Shown here one piece after another: positions 1 to 7,029 of a DNA stretch of 12,576 nt. The notes beneath the pieces were generated by a model that searched no databases, was not told the origin of the DNA, and saw nothing but the letters and a program-made list of their open reading frames with translations. Both the position numbers and the translations under genes were made by a program. The first letter of the stretch is position 1; each line of letters starts with the position of its first letter. Source of the stretch: Firmicutes bacterium UBA1535 (GTDB lineage Bacteria; Bacillota; Clostridia; Tissierellales; Sedimentibacteraceae); assembly GCA_002323775.1 (NCBI GenBank), contig DCPV01000274.1:1-12576 (forward strand), read 5' to 3'.

Positions 1-1
1 A

Positions 2-775
2 AAGAAAATGAGCAAGGAAGAAAGACATATAAGGGCTAAAGAAATGATTTCGATGGTAGGTTTAGAAGGCTATGAGAATGAGCCTATATCTAACTTATCT
101 GGGGGAATGAAGCAAAGAGTAGGCATAGCAAGAGCATTGGCAAATGACCCTGAGATACTGCTGATGGATGAGCCATTTTCTGCATTAGATCCATTGGTCA
201 AAAGAGATATGCAATTTGAACTATTGACTATACAGAGAAAATTAGATAAAACGATTATATTTATTACTCATGATATAAATGAAGCATTTAAGTTAGGTGA
301 CAGGGTTGCGATAATGAAGGATGGAGAGATTATACAGATGGATACGCCAGAAGATATGAGCGCAAACCCTTCTAATGAGTATGTGAAACAATTTATTGAT
401 AGTGCTGACAAGACACAGGTTATAAGTGTAAAAAATTTAATGATAACTCCAAATAGTGTTGTGAGAATTAAAGATACATTGAAATACGCTATAAATATAA
501 TGAAGTCAAATGGTGTTTCAAGTTCATATGTTGTAGATGGGAAGATGAAGCTAAGAGGCATAGTCACAATAGATGATGCTATAAATGCAAGCAAAGAAAA
601 TAAAAATATTGAAGATATATTGATTCAGGATATTATGACCATATTGCCTGACACGCTAATAAATGAAGTACTGCCAATGGCCGCAGAAGCTAAATTTCCT
701 ATTGCAGTGGTAGATGATGAAGGAACCATGAAAGGAATAATAAGCAAATCACAAATTTTATCATCAATGATATAA
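2..775 (+). CDS. ABC transporter ATP-binding protein with C-terminal CBS domains, glycine betaine/proline type (5' partial)
   Basis: ATPase subunit of an importer, most like the ProV/OpuCA class that powers glycine betaine, carnitine or proline uptake during osmotic stress. The gene enters from the left edge: the frame is open back to base 2 and the Walker A loop is missing, so ATG at 8 is an internal methionine. Counting from that methionine, the signature LSGGMKQR is at 30-37, Walker B ILLMDEP at 50-56, the D-loop SALD at 58-61 and the switch histidine in THD at 87-89. Residues about 125-255 form two CBS repeats, which in this class sense ionic strength or nucleotides. The ATPase motifs seen are all intact. 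The permease and binding-protein genes would lie outside the window; none follows on the right. The exact substrate is inferred from the ATPase-CBS architecture only. Confidence 0.85.
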   Translation, partial: KKMSKEERHIRAKEMISMVGLEGYENEPISNLSGGMKQRVGIARALANDPEILLMDEPFSALDPLVKRDMQFELLTIQRKLDKTIIFITHDINEAFKLGDRVAIMKDGEIIQMDTPEDMSANPSNEYVKQFIDSADKTQVISVKNLMITPNSVVRIKDTLKYAINIMKSNGVSSSYVVDGKMKLRGIVTIDDAINASKENKNIEDILIQDIMTILPDTLINEVLPMAAEAKFPIAVVDDEGTMKGIISKSQILSSMI

Positions 776-799
776 TTTGCAATAGTAAAACATGATATT

Positions 800-835
800 A
801 TCATCAAAAATCTATGGTTATAATTTTGATGATTT
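800..835 (+). terminator. weak stem-loop after the ABC ATPase gene
   Basis: Ten-base inverted repeat ATCATCAAAA (800-809) and TTTTGATGAT (824-833) with a 14-nt loop, 25 nt after the stop codon. The stem is AT-rich and the following T-run is poor (TTC), so termination would be inefficient. It separates the ABC gene from the promoter at 856. Confidence 0.35.
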
Positions 836-855
836 CTAAAGAACTTTTTGTAAAC

Positions 856-884
856 TTGACAAAAATATTAAGTTGTGTTATAAT
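856..884 (+). promoter_or_regulatory. perfect-consensus sigma-A promoter
   Basis: TTGACA at 856-861, exactly 17 nt, then TATAAT at 879-884. Both hexamers are full consensus. The expected start is near 891. This is the strongest promoter in the window, and its transcript meets a terminator hairpin within about 70 nt. Confidence 0.8.
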
Positions 885-890
885 AGATTC

Positions 891-962
891 AATTGAAAAA
901 TTGATATCTATATTACAATTTTAAAGCACAAAGTACCGAAGCTTATGAGCTTCGGTTTTTTT
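891..962 (+). ncRNA. short terminated transcript: candidate small RNA or attenuator leader of the MATE gene
   Basis: Bounded by a consensus promoter upstream and a strong intrinsic terminator at its 3' end, giving an RNA of about 70 nt. A first AT-rich hairpin can form from AAAATTG (897-903) and CAATTTT (916-922), before the terminator stem. I find no start codon with a ribosome binding site inside, and no match by eye to riboswitch cores I know (guanidine, preQ1, c-di-GMP, fluoride). It could be an independent small RNA, or a leader whose read-through feeds the efflux gene 100 nt downstream. Confidence 0.4.
935..962 (+). terminator. intrinsic terminator between promoter and MATE gene
   Basis: Perfect 9-bp stem ACCGAAGCT (935-943) and AGCTTCGGT (948-956) with loop TATG, followed by seven T (956-962). 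It is a textbook Rho-independent terminator lying about 44 nt after the predicted transcription start. Confidence 0.85.
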
Positions 963-1064
963 CTATGTCTTTATTGCGGAAAAGGTAAATAATTTGATTA
1001 CATAGAGAGGTATTTAATATTTATCGCAGTCTTTAATACAATAACAGAATGGAGAGATGACGAA

Positions 1065-2387
1065 ATGATGATGGATATGACAGTCGGCAAGCCGGCGAAG
1101 CTGATGATGTCGTTTGCAGTGCCGATGCTTGTGGGGAATATATTCCAACAGCTATATAATGTAGTAGATACTATTATTGTTGGTAGGTTTGTAGGTAGAG
1201 AGGCCTTAGCGGCGGTAGGCTCTAGCTTTGCGATTATAGTATTGATAAATTCGATAATTTTGGGATTGGCGATGGGTGCATCTGTATTATTTTCACAGCT
1301 TTACGGTGCTAAGGATTATAAACGTCTAAAGACATCTATAATCATGGCAGCAGTATTTATTTTGGCAGTGACGCTTGTGTTGTCTGTCATCACCTTTTTT
1401 AGTACCGACACCATTATTCGACTGTATAAAATGCCGCCCGAAACAGTTCATTATGCTTCAGGCTATTTGCGTTGCATTTTTGCGGGACTGATATTCGTTT
1501 CGCTTTATAATATAGCTGCAAATGTGCTGCGATCCTTGGGTGATTCTAAAACTCCATTGTACTTTTTATTGATTGCGTGTTTTATCAATATAGTTTTAGA
1601 TTTGTGGTTTGTTGTGGGCATGGGCATGGAAGTCTTTGGTGCGGCTGTTGCAACTGTTATTGCGCAAGCAGTTTCTGGCATCGCATGTGCTGGGTTTACG
1701 GTGTATAAAATTAAATTTCTTCAGTTTCATCGTAGCGATGCTGTGTTTGACAGAGCACTGTTTCGCACAATGGGCAAATACGCATTTCTTACCAGTGTAC
1801 AGCAATCAGTGATGAATTTTGGCATTGTAATGATTCAAGGTCTTGTCAATACTTTCGGATCAGCGTTGATGGCAGCATTTTCAGCCGGTGTAAAAATTGA
1901 TGCCTTTGCATATATGCCTGTACAGGATTTTGGTAACGCATTTTCAACCTATACGGCGCAAAATGTGGGGGCGGGTAATAAACAGCGTGTGCGTCAAGGC
2001 TTAAAAACAGCAGCTGTTATGACAGGTATTTTTTCAATAATCGTGACTATTGTGGTAATACTGTTTGCAAAGCCACTAGTTGGATTGTTTGTGAAAGCAG
2101 AAGATGTGGAGGTTATTGCCATTGGTGTAAAGTACTTGCATATAGAGGGTGCTTTTTATATACTTATCGGATTTTTGTTTATGTTCTATGGCTTCTACCG
2201 TGGACTAGGTCTTGCAAGCATGTCAATTGTACTGACCGTGGTATCACTTGGTACTCGAGTTTTGTTGGCATATATGCTTGCTCCGTCATTTGGCTATACT
2301 ATGATTTTCTGGGCAATACCAATTGGTTGGTTGCTGGCGGATTTGGTTGGTGTAGTTACTTGGCTTAGGGTAAAAAAATTAAATTGA
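1065..2387 (+). CDS. MATE family multidrug/cation antiporter
   Basis: Inner-membrane efflux pump of the MATE family (NorM/DinF superfamily), exporting drugs or metabolites in exchange for Na+ or H+. The 440-residue length and about twelve hydrophobic segments fit the family. The N-terminal stretch from FAVPMLVGNIFQQLYNVVD, with IIVGRFVG just after, is the typical first-helix region. The start is chosen at ATG 1065 because GGAGAG at 1051-1056 lies 8 nt upstream; ATGs follow at 1068 and 1071, so two residues either way are uncertain. Transcription may come from the promoter at 856 by read-through of the 935-962 terminator. No convincing second promoter is seen in 963-1064. The first 100 bases are more GC-rich (GCCGGCG, GCGGCGG) than neighbouring genes, which could reflect transfer. 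Substrate cannot be predicted. Confidence 0.93.
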   Translation: MMMDMTVGKPAKLMMSFAVPMLVGNIFQQLYNVVDTIIVGRFVGREALAAVGSSFAIIVLINSIILGLAMGASVLFSQLYGAKDYKRLKTSIIMAAVFILAVTLVLSVITFFSTDTIIRLYKMPPETVHYASGYLRCIFAGLIFVSLYNIAANVLRSLGDSKTPLYFLLIACFINIVLDLWFVVGMGMEVFGAAVATVIAQAVSGIACAGFTVYKIKFLQFHRSDAVFDRALFRTMGKYAFLTSVQQSVMNFGIVMIQGLVNTFGSALMAAFSAGVKIDAFAYMPVQDFGNAFSTYTAQNVGAGNKQRVRQGLKTAAVMTGIFSIIVTIVVILFAKPLVGLFVKAEDVEVIAIGVKYLHIEGAFYILIGFLFMFYGFYRGLGLASMSIVLTVVSLGTRVLLAYMLAPSFGYTMIFWAIPIGWLLADLVGVVTWLRVKKLN

Positions 2388-2397
2388 AATAATATTA

Positions 2398-2426
2398 TTG
2401 TTTATAAAGCATAGTTATGGTATAAT
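2398..2426 (+). promoter_or_regulatory. sigma-A promoter upstream of diguanylate cyclase
   Basis: TTGTTT at 2398-2403, 17 nt, then TATAAT at 2421-2426, only 11 nt after the MATE stop codon. The expected start near 2433 gives a leader of about 310 nt before the cyclase start at 2745. The leader holds a 27-codon ORF (2441-2524, with five consecutive isoleucines), an AT-rich hairpin (ATTTGA 2478-2483 with TCAAAT 2503-2508) and a terminator-like stem at 2642-2671. I see no c-di-GMP riboswitch core. Confidence 0.55.
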
Positions 2427-2641
2427 TACGCTATAGAAAGATGATGGTATCTATGCCAATAATAATTATTATTAAGAATTTGAAAAATATAAGTGAAATT
2501 TCTCAAATGTATAAGGATGCTTGATGCTAAGTCTTTTTTAAAAGCTTATGTAAAAATGTGAAGGTTCAAATTCTACACAAAAATAAAAATATATTCATAT
2601 TGTACACGCATACAAAAATGTTCAAAATGGATTGGGGGGAG

Positions 2642-2671
2642 ACGCTGAAAGATTAAAATTTCAGTGTTTTT
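2642..2671 (+). terminator. terminator-like hairpin in leader of the diguanylate cyclase gene
   Basis: ACGCTGAAA (2642-2650) pairs with TTTCAGTGT (2659-2667), including one G-U pair, over an 8-nt loop; the run TTTTT at 2667-2671 follows. It sits 74 nt before the probable ATG, so it could act as an attenuator or end a short upstream transcript. A purine run GGGGGGAG lies directly 5' of it. Confidence 0.5.
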
Positions 2672-2744
2672 CTGTTTGAATGATAATGTGAAAATAAGAT
2701 ACTTATTTGAGATAGCATTTGAAGTTCTCTTTTTAAGATGGAGG

Positions 2745-3908
2745 ATGAGAAACATAAACAAAGAAAATTTTAACGATATATATATCCGTGCAGTAGAGAA
2801 AGAGTATGCAAAAATTGATGGAAAATGGCTTCAATTGCATTATAGGACTTCAATTGTTTTAGTTATATTTTCTTTCTTAGTTGAGCTTGTGATGGGGGTA
2901 TTTTTGATTAATTCAGATATGCTCGGAACAACAGTTTACAAATTTTTTATTAAATTTTTGATTATCCCAAGTGGAATTAACTTTATTTTTATTGTACTAA
3001 ATATGCTGATAATAAAATCAAAACGTCTTTCACAAACTTTTAAAATCTATTTAGTCTCGCTTATTTTTACGTGTATTGATTTTATTCTTTTTACTGTGCA
3101 TGGGGCGTTTGTAGCAACTTACTATATTGCTTCGATAGCTATTATGCTGACTATAATCTATGCAAATTATTATGTAACGGGTATTACTGCATTAGCAAGC
3201 ATTATTTCAATGGTAGTCTCAGAACTGTTCATAAAATGGGATGTAGATAAAATCAGTATCTTTCAAAGCACGCATCGCTTGAGTGAGTTTTTGATTACTC
3301 TTATTACTCTTATTACTTTTTCTATTGCCTGTATGGTTGTAATTCAATTTAAACGAAAAAAGAACAGTGCAATCTTACAGAAGGAAGTCGAGCGACAAGA
3401 GCTACAGCAAAGTGTTCATATTGACGAAATGACTGGAATATATAACCGAAAAGCATTTCGAGATAAATTGAAGTATGTTGAAGATACTGCGTCAGATGTA
3501 AAGCACATTCTTGCAATAGTAGATATTGATAAATTTAAAAATGTTAATGATACATGGGGACATCATATCGGAGACCGCTGTCTAATAGAATTTGCAAAAA
3601 TTCTAAAAGAATACGATACAAATATTATTCCTTTTCGTTATGGCGGTGATGAATTTTGCTTGCTGTTCCAAGATATAAGCTTGGAAGCTGCGGAGACTAT
3701 CTGTAGAGAAATTCAATCTAAAGTCAACGAACTGGTCTTTGATGATTATCCAGAACTAAAATTGGCAGCTAGCTTTGGACTTGCGGCTATTTCGGATAAG
3801 GTTGATACAGTGAAGCTTTTTATTCATGCTGACCATGCCTTATATGAAGCCAAAAAACTTCGTAATTCTGTACGTGTTTTTAGATTAGATGAAACTATAG
3901 AGCATTAG
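2745..3908 (+). CDS. membrane-anchored diguanylate cyclase (GGDEF domain)
   Basis: Makes cyclic di-GMP from two GTP. From ATG 2745 the protein has 387 residues. About six hydrophobic helices fill residues 35-200, a short charged linker follows, and the GGDEF domain occupies about 220-380. DEMTGIYNR (227-235), the metal-binding DIDKFK and the active-site RYGGDEF (GGDEF at 300-304) are intact, so it should be active. The inhibitory RxxD site expected five residues before GGDEF reads DTNI, so product feedback at the usual I-site is probably absent. The start is uncertain: the frame stays open to a GTG at 2664, but that GTG lies within the terminator-like hairpin and lacks a spaced ribosome binding site, while ATG 2745 abuts GGAGG with no spacing. 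The membrane part is not a sensor family I recognise. The gene stands alone and converges with the methyltransferase gene. Confidence 0.88.
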   Translation: MRNINKENFNDIYIRAVEKEYAKIDGKWLQLHYRTSIVLVIFSFLVELVMGVFLINSDMLGTTVYKFFIKFLIIPSGINFIFIVLNMLIIKSKRLSQTFKIYLVSLIFTCIDFILFTVHGAFVATYYIASIAIMLTIIYANYYVTGITALASIISMVVSELFIKWDVDKISIFQSTHRLSEFLITLITLITFSIACMVVIQFKRKKNSAILQKEVERQELQQSVHIDEMTGIYNRKAFRDKLKYVEDTASDVKHILAIVDIDKFKNVNDTWGHHIGDRCLIEFAKILKEYDTNIIPFRYGGDEFCLLFQDISLEAAETICREIQSKVNELVFDDYPELKLAASFGLAAISDKVDTVKLFIHADHALYEAKKLRNSVRVFRLDETIEH

Positions 3909-3927
3909 AATAATCTTTTTAGATATA

Positions 3928-3965
3928 AAAAATGACAGATTTCAATAAAAGAATCTGTCATTTTT
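3928..3965. terminator. bidirectional intrinsic terminator
   Basis: AAAAATGACAGATT (3928-3941) pairs perfectly with AATCTGTCATTTTT (3952-3965) around a 10-nt loop. It has T-runs on both strands and lies between the stop codons of the convergent cyclase and methyltransferase genes, so it serves both. Confidence 0.9.
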
Positions 3966-3992
3966 ATACTATAACATTATATAAGAGCTTTT

Positions 3993-4718
3993 TCATTTTT
4001 TAGCTTTAACTAACAACATCATAGGTCTTCTCATTTCATTTTTCATCCATGGAAATTCCATCATGCTTTGATGAGGCATTGCTTCTTCAATTGTCTCAAT
4101 GGAAAAGCCATTTTCCAATAATCCATTTAGAATTTGAGTAAGTGTGTGGTGTTGTTTCATTACATTCTTACCTAAAAAATTTGTTTCTCTAGGTCCCGGA
4201 TAGAAATAATTATCAACAGGCCAGTATAAGATGTTTCCATCGCTATCGTAAATCCAATCCTGTTTAACGCTTCCTGTAAAAACGGGATGTTCTATATTGA
4301 ATAAAAAAATGCCATTTTCCTTTAATGTTCTATAGATATTTTTATAAATTTCCTTTAAATCCTCAACGTAATGAAGAACTAAATTAGAAACAACAAAATC
4401 ATAAGTATCCGCAGGGTAATCGTAATCGTTTAATCCACATACTTGATAATCAATCCTTTTGTCAGCATTTTTTTCCTTTGCTGTTGCAATCATTTTTTCA
4501 CTTAAATCTATGCCCAACACACTATCTGCTCCACATTCGACTGCATATTTACAATGCCAGCCATAGCCACAACCTAAATCTAAAACTTTTTTGTCAGTTA
4601 AATTTGGGAATAATGCTTTTAGTTGATGCCATTCACCAGCTCCATCTAAACCCTTTAGGCTGCGATCCATTGTTGAGTACTCTTTAAAAAATTCTTCATT
4701 ATCATAAATGTTATTCAT
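3993..4718 (-). CDS. class I SAM-dependent methyltransferase, small-molecule type
   Basis: Transfers a methyl group from S-adenosylmethionine to an unidentified acceptor. The 241-residue protein carries a Rossmann-like domain: motif I VLDLGCGYG at 45-53, the acidic loop GIDLSEKM at 69-76 and motif IV YDFVVSNLVLHYV at 106-118. This pattern is that of the Methyltransf_11/UbiE-like group, not of DNA or rRNA methyltransferases. The C-terminal third is rich in Trp, Tyr and Pro (around DYFYPGPRE) and probably forms the substrate lid. ATG at 4718 is preceded by AGAGG (complement of 4726-4730) at 7 nt. The gene appears monocistronic: about 250 nt of AT-rich DNA separate it from the next minus-strand gene, and the shared terminator ends it. 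Confidence 0.85.
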   Translation of the reverse strand: MNNIYDNEEFFKEYSTMDRSLKGLDGAGEWHQLKALFPNLTDKKVLDLGCGYGWHCKYAVECGADSVLGIDLSEKMIATAKEKNADKRIDYQVCGLNDYDYPADTYDFVVSNLVLHYVEDLKEIYKNIYRTLKENGIFLFNIEHPVFTGSVKQDWIYDSDGNILYWPVDNYFYPGPRETNFLGKNVMKQHHTLTQILNGLLENGFSIETIEEAMPHQSMMEFPWMKNEMRRPMMLLVKAKK

Positions 4719-4970
4719 CTATTTACCTCTTTGTATTATAAGTTGTGTTTTTATTATGTATATCATAAAATATCTAAATAAAAAGTATATTCTTTATCAA
4801 TTAAATTGTATTTATAGGCATGAAATTTGAATTATTCATATAAATATCATGTATTACTTCATGAAATTAAAGAAATTGATAATTTCAAGGTGGATTGGCA
4901 AAATCTCTTGGAAACGGCAACGTAGAAATTACTTTTAATTTGAACTAAAAGGGCAGGGAGAACGTCAACA
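4719..4970. other. AT-rich intergenic stretch with a possible ORF remnant
   Basis: No complete gene is visible. On the plus strand a frame open from 4824 to a TAG at 4923-4925 reads like protein sequence (for example NFKVDWQNLLETAT) but has no ATG and no ribosome binding site, so it may be a relic of a lost gene or chance. Short hairpins occur (GAAATT-GAT-AATTTC at 4872-4886). On the minus strand the stretch must hold the methyltransferase promoter; only a weak -10 candidate (TATAAT, complement of 4736-4741) is seen, close to the ribosome binding site. Confidence 0.25.
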
Positions 4971-5384
4971 CTACTTGCTAACACTCTCCCAAATAATCAC
5001 CCAAAATTCATCAATATTTAATTTTTTTAATGCTTCAAATCTATGATTTCCGTCATTTAATTCATACTTTCCATCAGTGCGATTAATAATAAGCGGAGGC
5101 ATATCCCAATCACCATTTTTATATTTGCTCATAATAGCATTAACATTTGCATTAAAGCCAGATTCTGAAATTTGATATTTTATGCCTTCTTCCGGGCCGC
5201 AGCATCTTTCAAATAAATCAAGTTTCATTAGGATTGGTGAATAATATTTTCTAGGCTCAAGTTTTAGTCCTTCTGAAAAAGGCTTGTTATCTCCCTCGTT
5301 ACATAAAAACAAATGTATCCATTCCTCTAATTTGTCATTATCAGCAAATTCAATAGCTGATGTAGTTGTAGGTTTATAGTTCAT
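4971..5384 (-). CDS. ParB/sulfiredoxin-like domain protein of unknown role
   Basis: A 137-residue protein whose C-terminal half looks like the ParB N-terminal/sulfiredoxin fold: PPLII at 96-100, a short strand-turn, then DGNHRFEAL at 111-119, which matches the D-G-x-H-R-x-x-A motif of that superfamily. It has no ParB DNA-binding helix-turn-helix region and no partner ParA, so chromosome partitioning is unlikely. Members of this fold bind or hydrolyse nucleotides (CTP in ParB, ATP in sulfiredoxin), which is family knowledge and not shown here. Its ATG lies 2 nt after the TAA of the AviRa-like methyltransferase gene and has no good ribosome binding site, so translation is probably coupled to that gene. 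Three Cys (28, 61, 62) are present. Function unknown. Confidence 0.7.
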   Translation of the reverse strand: MNYKPTTTSAIEFADNDKLEEWIHLFLCNEGDNKPFSEGLKLEPRKYYSPILMKLDLFERCCGPEEGIKYQISESGFNANVNAIMSKYKNGDWDMPPLIINRTDGKYELNDGNHRFEALKKLNIDEFWVIIWESVSK

Positions 5385-5386
5385 CG

Positions 5387-6124
5387 TTATAAATTCACTT
5401 TCTGTAATAATTCTATTTTTCTTTTACCAACTATAATTTTACGAATTACTTTATATCCTGTATTAGTAATTTTCTGAGCTTTATCGCTGCTTATTGCAAC
5501 AACTGAAGTTTCATTTAAAACACAAGCGACTGTATCCAACAACTTATCAATAGCAAGCGGACTGTTATCTGACCAAGATACCAAATTTCCATATGGTATA
5601 TCAGTAAAAATAATATCAGCCTTAAAATCCTTTTGTGATAAAGAATTCTGTTTTGTAATGTCAGCTGAAAATACTGAGCAGTTAATTAATTGATTTTGTG
5701 AATAAATTTGTTTAAGCAAATTATCTGCGCTGATGATTGCTTCCCTATGAGATTCTTTTCCAAACTCATTATACATCTCTATAAGTTGAGATTTTCGATT
5801 ATTCAATCCCTGTTCTGTTAAAAGATTTAAGTTTTCTTTTGCAAGTTCAACAGCATCTGTTGAAACATCTGATGCGTAAATAGAAGAAATTTTATTGCCA
5901 AGCATAAAGCCTAAAGCTGTCAATAAATACCCTCCGCCGCAGCATGGGTCATACAAAACTGCTTTGTCATCTTTTTTTCCTATAACATCCAAGCAGGTCA
6001 TAAAAATTTCACCGGCTAATCTAACTGGAAAGTTTGTATAACCGGATTTGTGATAAATTACTCGACCAGATGCAAAATCTTCAAAATTTTTATTTTCAAT
6101 ATATTTGTAATTCAAAATCTTCAC
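5387..6124 (-). CDS. aviRa: AviRa-family 23S rRNA methyltransferase
   Basis: SAM-dependent rRNA methyltransferase related to AviRa, which methylates G2535 of 23S rRNA and gives avilamycin (orthosomycin) resistance in its streptomycete producer. The match is recognised from memory over most of the 245 residues: FASGRVIYHKSGY at 17-29, FPVRLAGEIF at 32-41, SAM motif DPCCGGGYLL at 59-68, ASDVSTDAVELAKENL at 84-99 and the catalytic-type TDIPYG at 174-179. The start is weak: GTG 6124 lacks a clear ribosome binding site, and a TTG three codons in (6113-6115), preceded by GGTGAA, is an alternative. It follows the dtxR-type gene by 41 nt and is coupled to the ParB-like gene, so the three may share a transcript. 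Whether it confers resistance here is inference; it may be a housekeeping modification. Confidence 0.85.
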   Translation of the reverse strand: MKILNYKYIENKNFEDFASGRVIYHKSGYTNFPVRLAGEIFMTCLDVIGKKDDKAVLYDPCCGGGYLLTALGFMLGNKISSIYASDVSTDAVELAKENLNLLTEQGLNNRKSQLIEMYNEFGKESHREAIISADNLLKQIYSQNQLINCSVFSADITKQNSLSQKDFKADIIFTDIPYGNLVSWSDNSPLAIDKLLDTVACVLNETSVVAISSDKAQKITNTGYKVIRKIIVGKRKIELLQKVNL

Positions 6125-6165
6125 CGATTATTATATATAAATTTACCCTATAGGATATTGTTTTA

Positions 6166-6534
6166 TTAATGTTTTTTGTTTATATGCTCACGTATTTTTT
6201 CAAATGTTTGTTGGCTTATTACGTGCTCAATGCGGCAAGCATCTTCTATGGCAGTTTTTTCATCAACACCTAGAGCAATCAACCAGCTTGAAATATGTGT
6301 ATGTCTTTCATAGACAGATTTTGCAATTGTAAGACCATTTTCAGTAAGGATAATGCAGCCATCTGAATCCACATTAATATGTCCGCTTTCTCGAAGTTTT
6401 TTCATAGCAACACTTACACTGGGTTTTGAAAATCCGAGTTCATTTGCAATGTCAATAGAACGTACCGTACCAAATTTGTTTTTCAACATTAAAATAGTTT
6501 CAAGATAATTTTCTGCTGATTCATATATATTCAT
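6166..6534 (-). CDS. iron-type DtxR/IdeR family metal-dependent transcriptional repressor
   Basis: Metal-activated repressor, 122 residues: winged helix at about 1-65 with recognition helix around FSKPSVSVAMKKL (35-47), then the dimerisation/metal domain; no SH3-like third domain. The ligand motif DACRIEH (98-104) matches the Cys-Glu-His primary site of diphtheria DtxR and differs from the manganese sensor MntR, which has Glu at the Cys position; H78 fits the ancillary site. Asn replaces the usual Met/Asp ligand in SAENYLETI. ATG 6534 is chosen over the upstream ATG at 6570 because TAAGGAGGAAA (complement of 6540-6550) lies just before it and would be inside the longer ORF. It is divergent from feoA, and the palindromes in that locus carry the GGTTAG half-site of DtxR boxes, so it is the likely regulator of the locus (inference). 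Confidence 0.88.
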   Translation of the reverse strand: MNIYESAENYLETILMLKNKFGTVRSIDIANELGFSKPSVSVAMKKLRESGHINVDSDGCIILTENGLTIAKSVYERHTHISSWLIALGVDEKTAIEDACRIEHVISQQTFEKIREHINKKH

Positions 6535-6615
6535 GTATATTTCCTCCTTAGCATCATACGCCAAAGTCATAGAAACAATAGAGCTGATAAAAAGCGTATT
6601 TTGATTAATGTATTT

Positions 6616-6644
6616 ATATTATCAGAAAACAATTAATTTTTCAA
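6616..6644 (-). promoter_or_regulatory. probable promoter of the dtxR-type gene
   Basis: On the minus strand TTGAAA (complement of 6639-6644), 17 nt, then TAATAT (complement of 6616-6621). The start near 6609 gives a 75-nt leader. No GGTTAG palindrome overlaps it, so autoregulation through that motif is not apparent. Confidence 0.45.
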
Positions 6645-6689
6645 GGCTATTTTTTGATTTTAAATTTGTAATTATTTTTAAAATTCCTA

Positions 6690-6718
6690 TTGACAAATAT
6701 GGTTAGCAGTGGTAAACT
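6690..6718 (+). promoter_or_regulatory. promoter of the feo operon
   Basis: TTGACA at 6690-6695, 17 nt, then TAAACT at 6713-6718, with transcription expected near 6725. A GGTTAG half-site (6701-6706) lies in the spacer, and a full operator-like palindrome lies directly downstream at 6729-6746. Confidence 0.75.
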
Positions 6719-6728
6719 GTAAACAAAT

Positions 6729-6746
6729 AGTTAGTTAGAACTAACC
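6729..6746 (+). promoter_or_regulatory. operator-like palindrome, box 1 (feoA promoter)
   Basis: GTTAG-TTAGAA-CTAACC: half-sites GTTAG (6730-6734) and CTAACC (6741-6746) with a 6-nt spacer. It covers about +5 to +22 of the predicted transcript, a standard repressor position. Half-site centres are about one helical turn apart, fitting a helix-turn-helix dimer on one face. Confidence 0.75.
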
Positions 6747-6799
6747 AATATATTTTCTTGTGATAATTTTCATAAACAAATGGGCAAGGAGGTGGTATT

Positions 6800-7009
6800 A
6801 TGCCTTTAACATTAGCAAAAGCAGGAGAGCAGAATTCTATTAAAAAGGTCGGAGGAAGGCCAGAAACAAGGCAACATCTTGAAAATTTAGGATTTGTTGT
6901 TGGTACTCCTGTTATGGTGATTTCAGAAATTGGTGGTAATGTGATTGTAAATATCAAAGAATCTCGCATTGCTCTAAGTCGTGAAATGGCAAGCAAAATT
7001 ATAATCTAA
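6800..7009 (+). CDS. feoA: FeoA ferrous iron transport protein (first copy)
   Basis: Small cytosolic SH3-like protein that acts with FeoB in Fe(II) uptake. The 69 residues are normal for FeoA and show the family pattern: a start with MPLTLA, the GGRPETRQHLENLGFVVG segment typical of FeoA turns, VMVISEIGGNVIV in the barrel and the C-terminal SRIALSREMASKI. ATG 6800 has AAGGAGGTGG (6786-6795) just upstream, an excellent ribosome binding site. It is the first gene of the operon, under the promoter at 6690 and box 1, with 20 nt to the second feoA. Confidence 0.93.
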   Translation: MPLTLAKAGEQNSIKKVGGRPETRQHLENLGFVVGTPVMVISEIGGNVIVNIKESRIALSREMASKIII

Positions 7010-7029
7010 TTAAAGAATGAAGGAGTGGA

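Noticed and set aside
2441..2524. 27-codon ORF with five Ile codons as an amino-acid attenuation leader peptide
   Set aside because: No good ribosome binding site, and the downstream gene is not for amino-acid synthesis; the Ile run is explained by AT-rich sequence. Kept only as part of the leader description.
2433..2671. c-di-GMP riboswitch (class I or II) ahead of the GGDEF gene
   Set aside because: The conserved cores of both classes are not found by eye; only unspecific AT-rich hairpins and a terminator-like stem are present.
2664..2744. Upstream extension of the diguanylate cyclase to the GTG at 2664
   Set aside because: The GTG is inside the terminator-like hairpin with no properly spaced ribosome binding site, and the added residues look like translated non-coding sequence.
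3999..4014. TTTAG-CTTTAA-CTAAC, near match to the iron-box palindrome
   Set aside because: It lies within the last codons of the methyltransferase gene next to a bidirectional terminator, has an imperfect half-site, and no promoter is nearby; most likely chance.
6535..6570. Longer N-terminus for the iron-type DtxR regulator (ATG at 6570)
   Set aside because: The strong AAGGAGG lies within this extension, just before ATG 6534, and family alignment begins at the later methionine.
6690..6718. GGTTAG (6701-6706) in the feoA promoter spacer as a seventh box
   Set aside because: Only one half-site is intact; the second half (TAAACT) overlaps the -10 and matches three of six bases. Possibly an auxiliary half-site, not counted.
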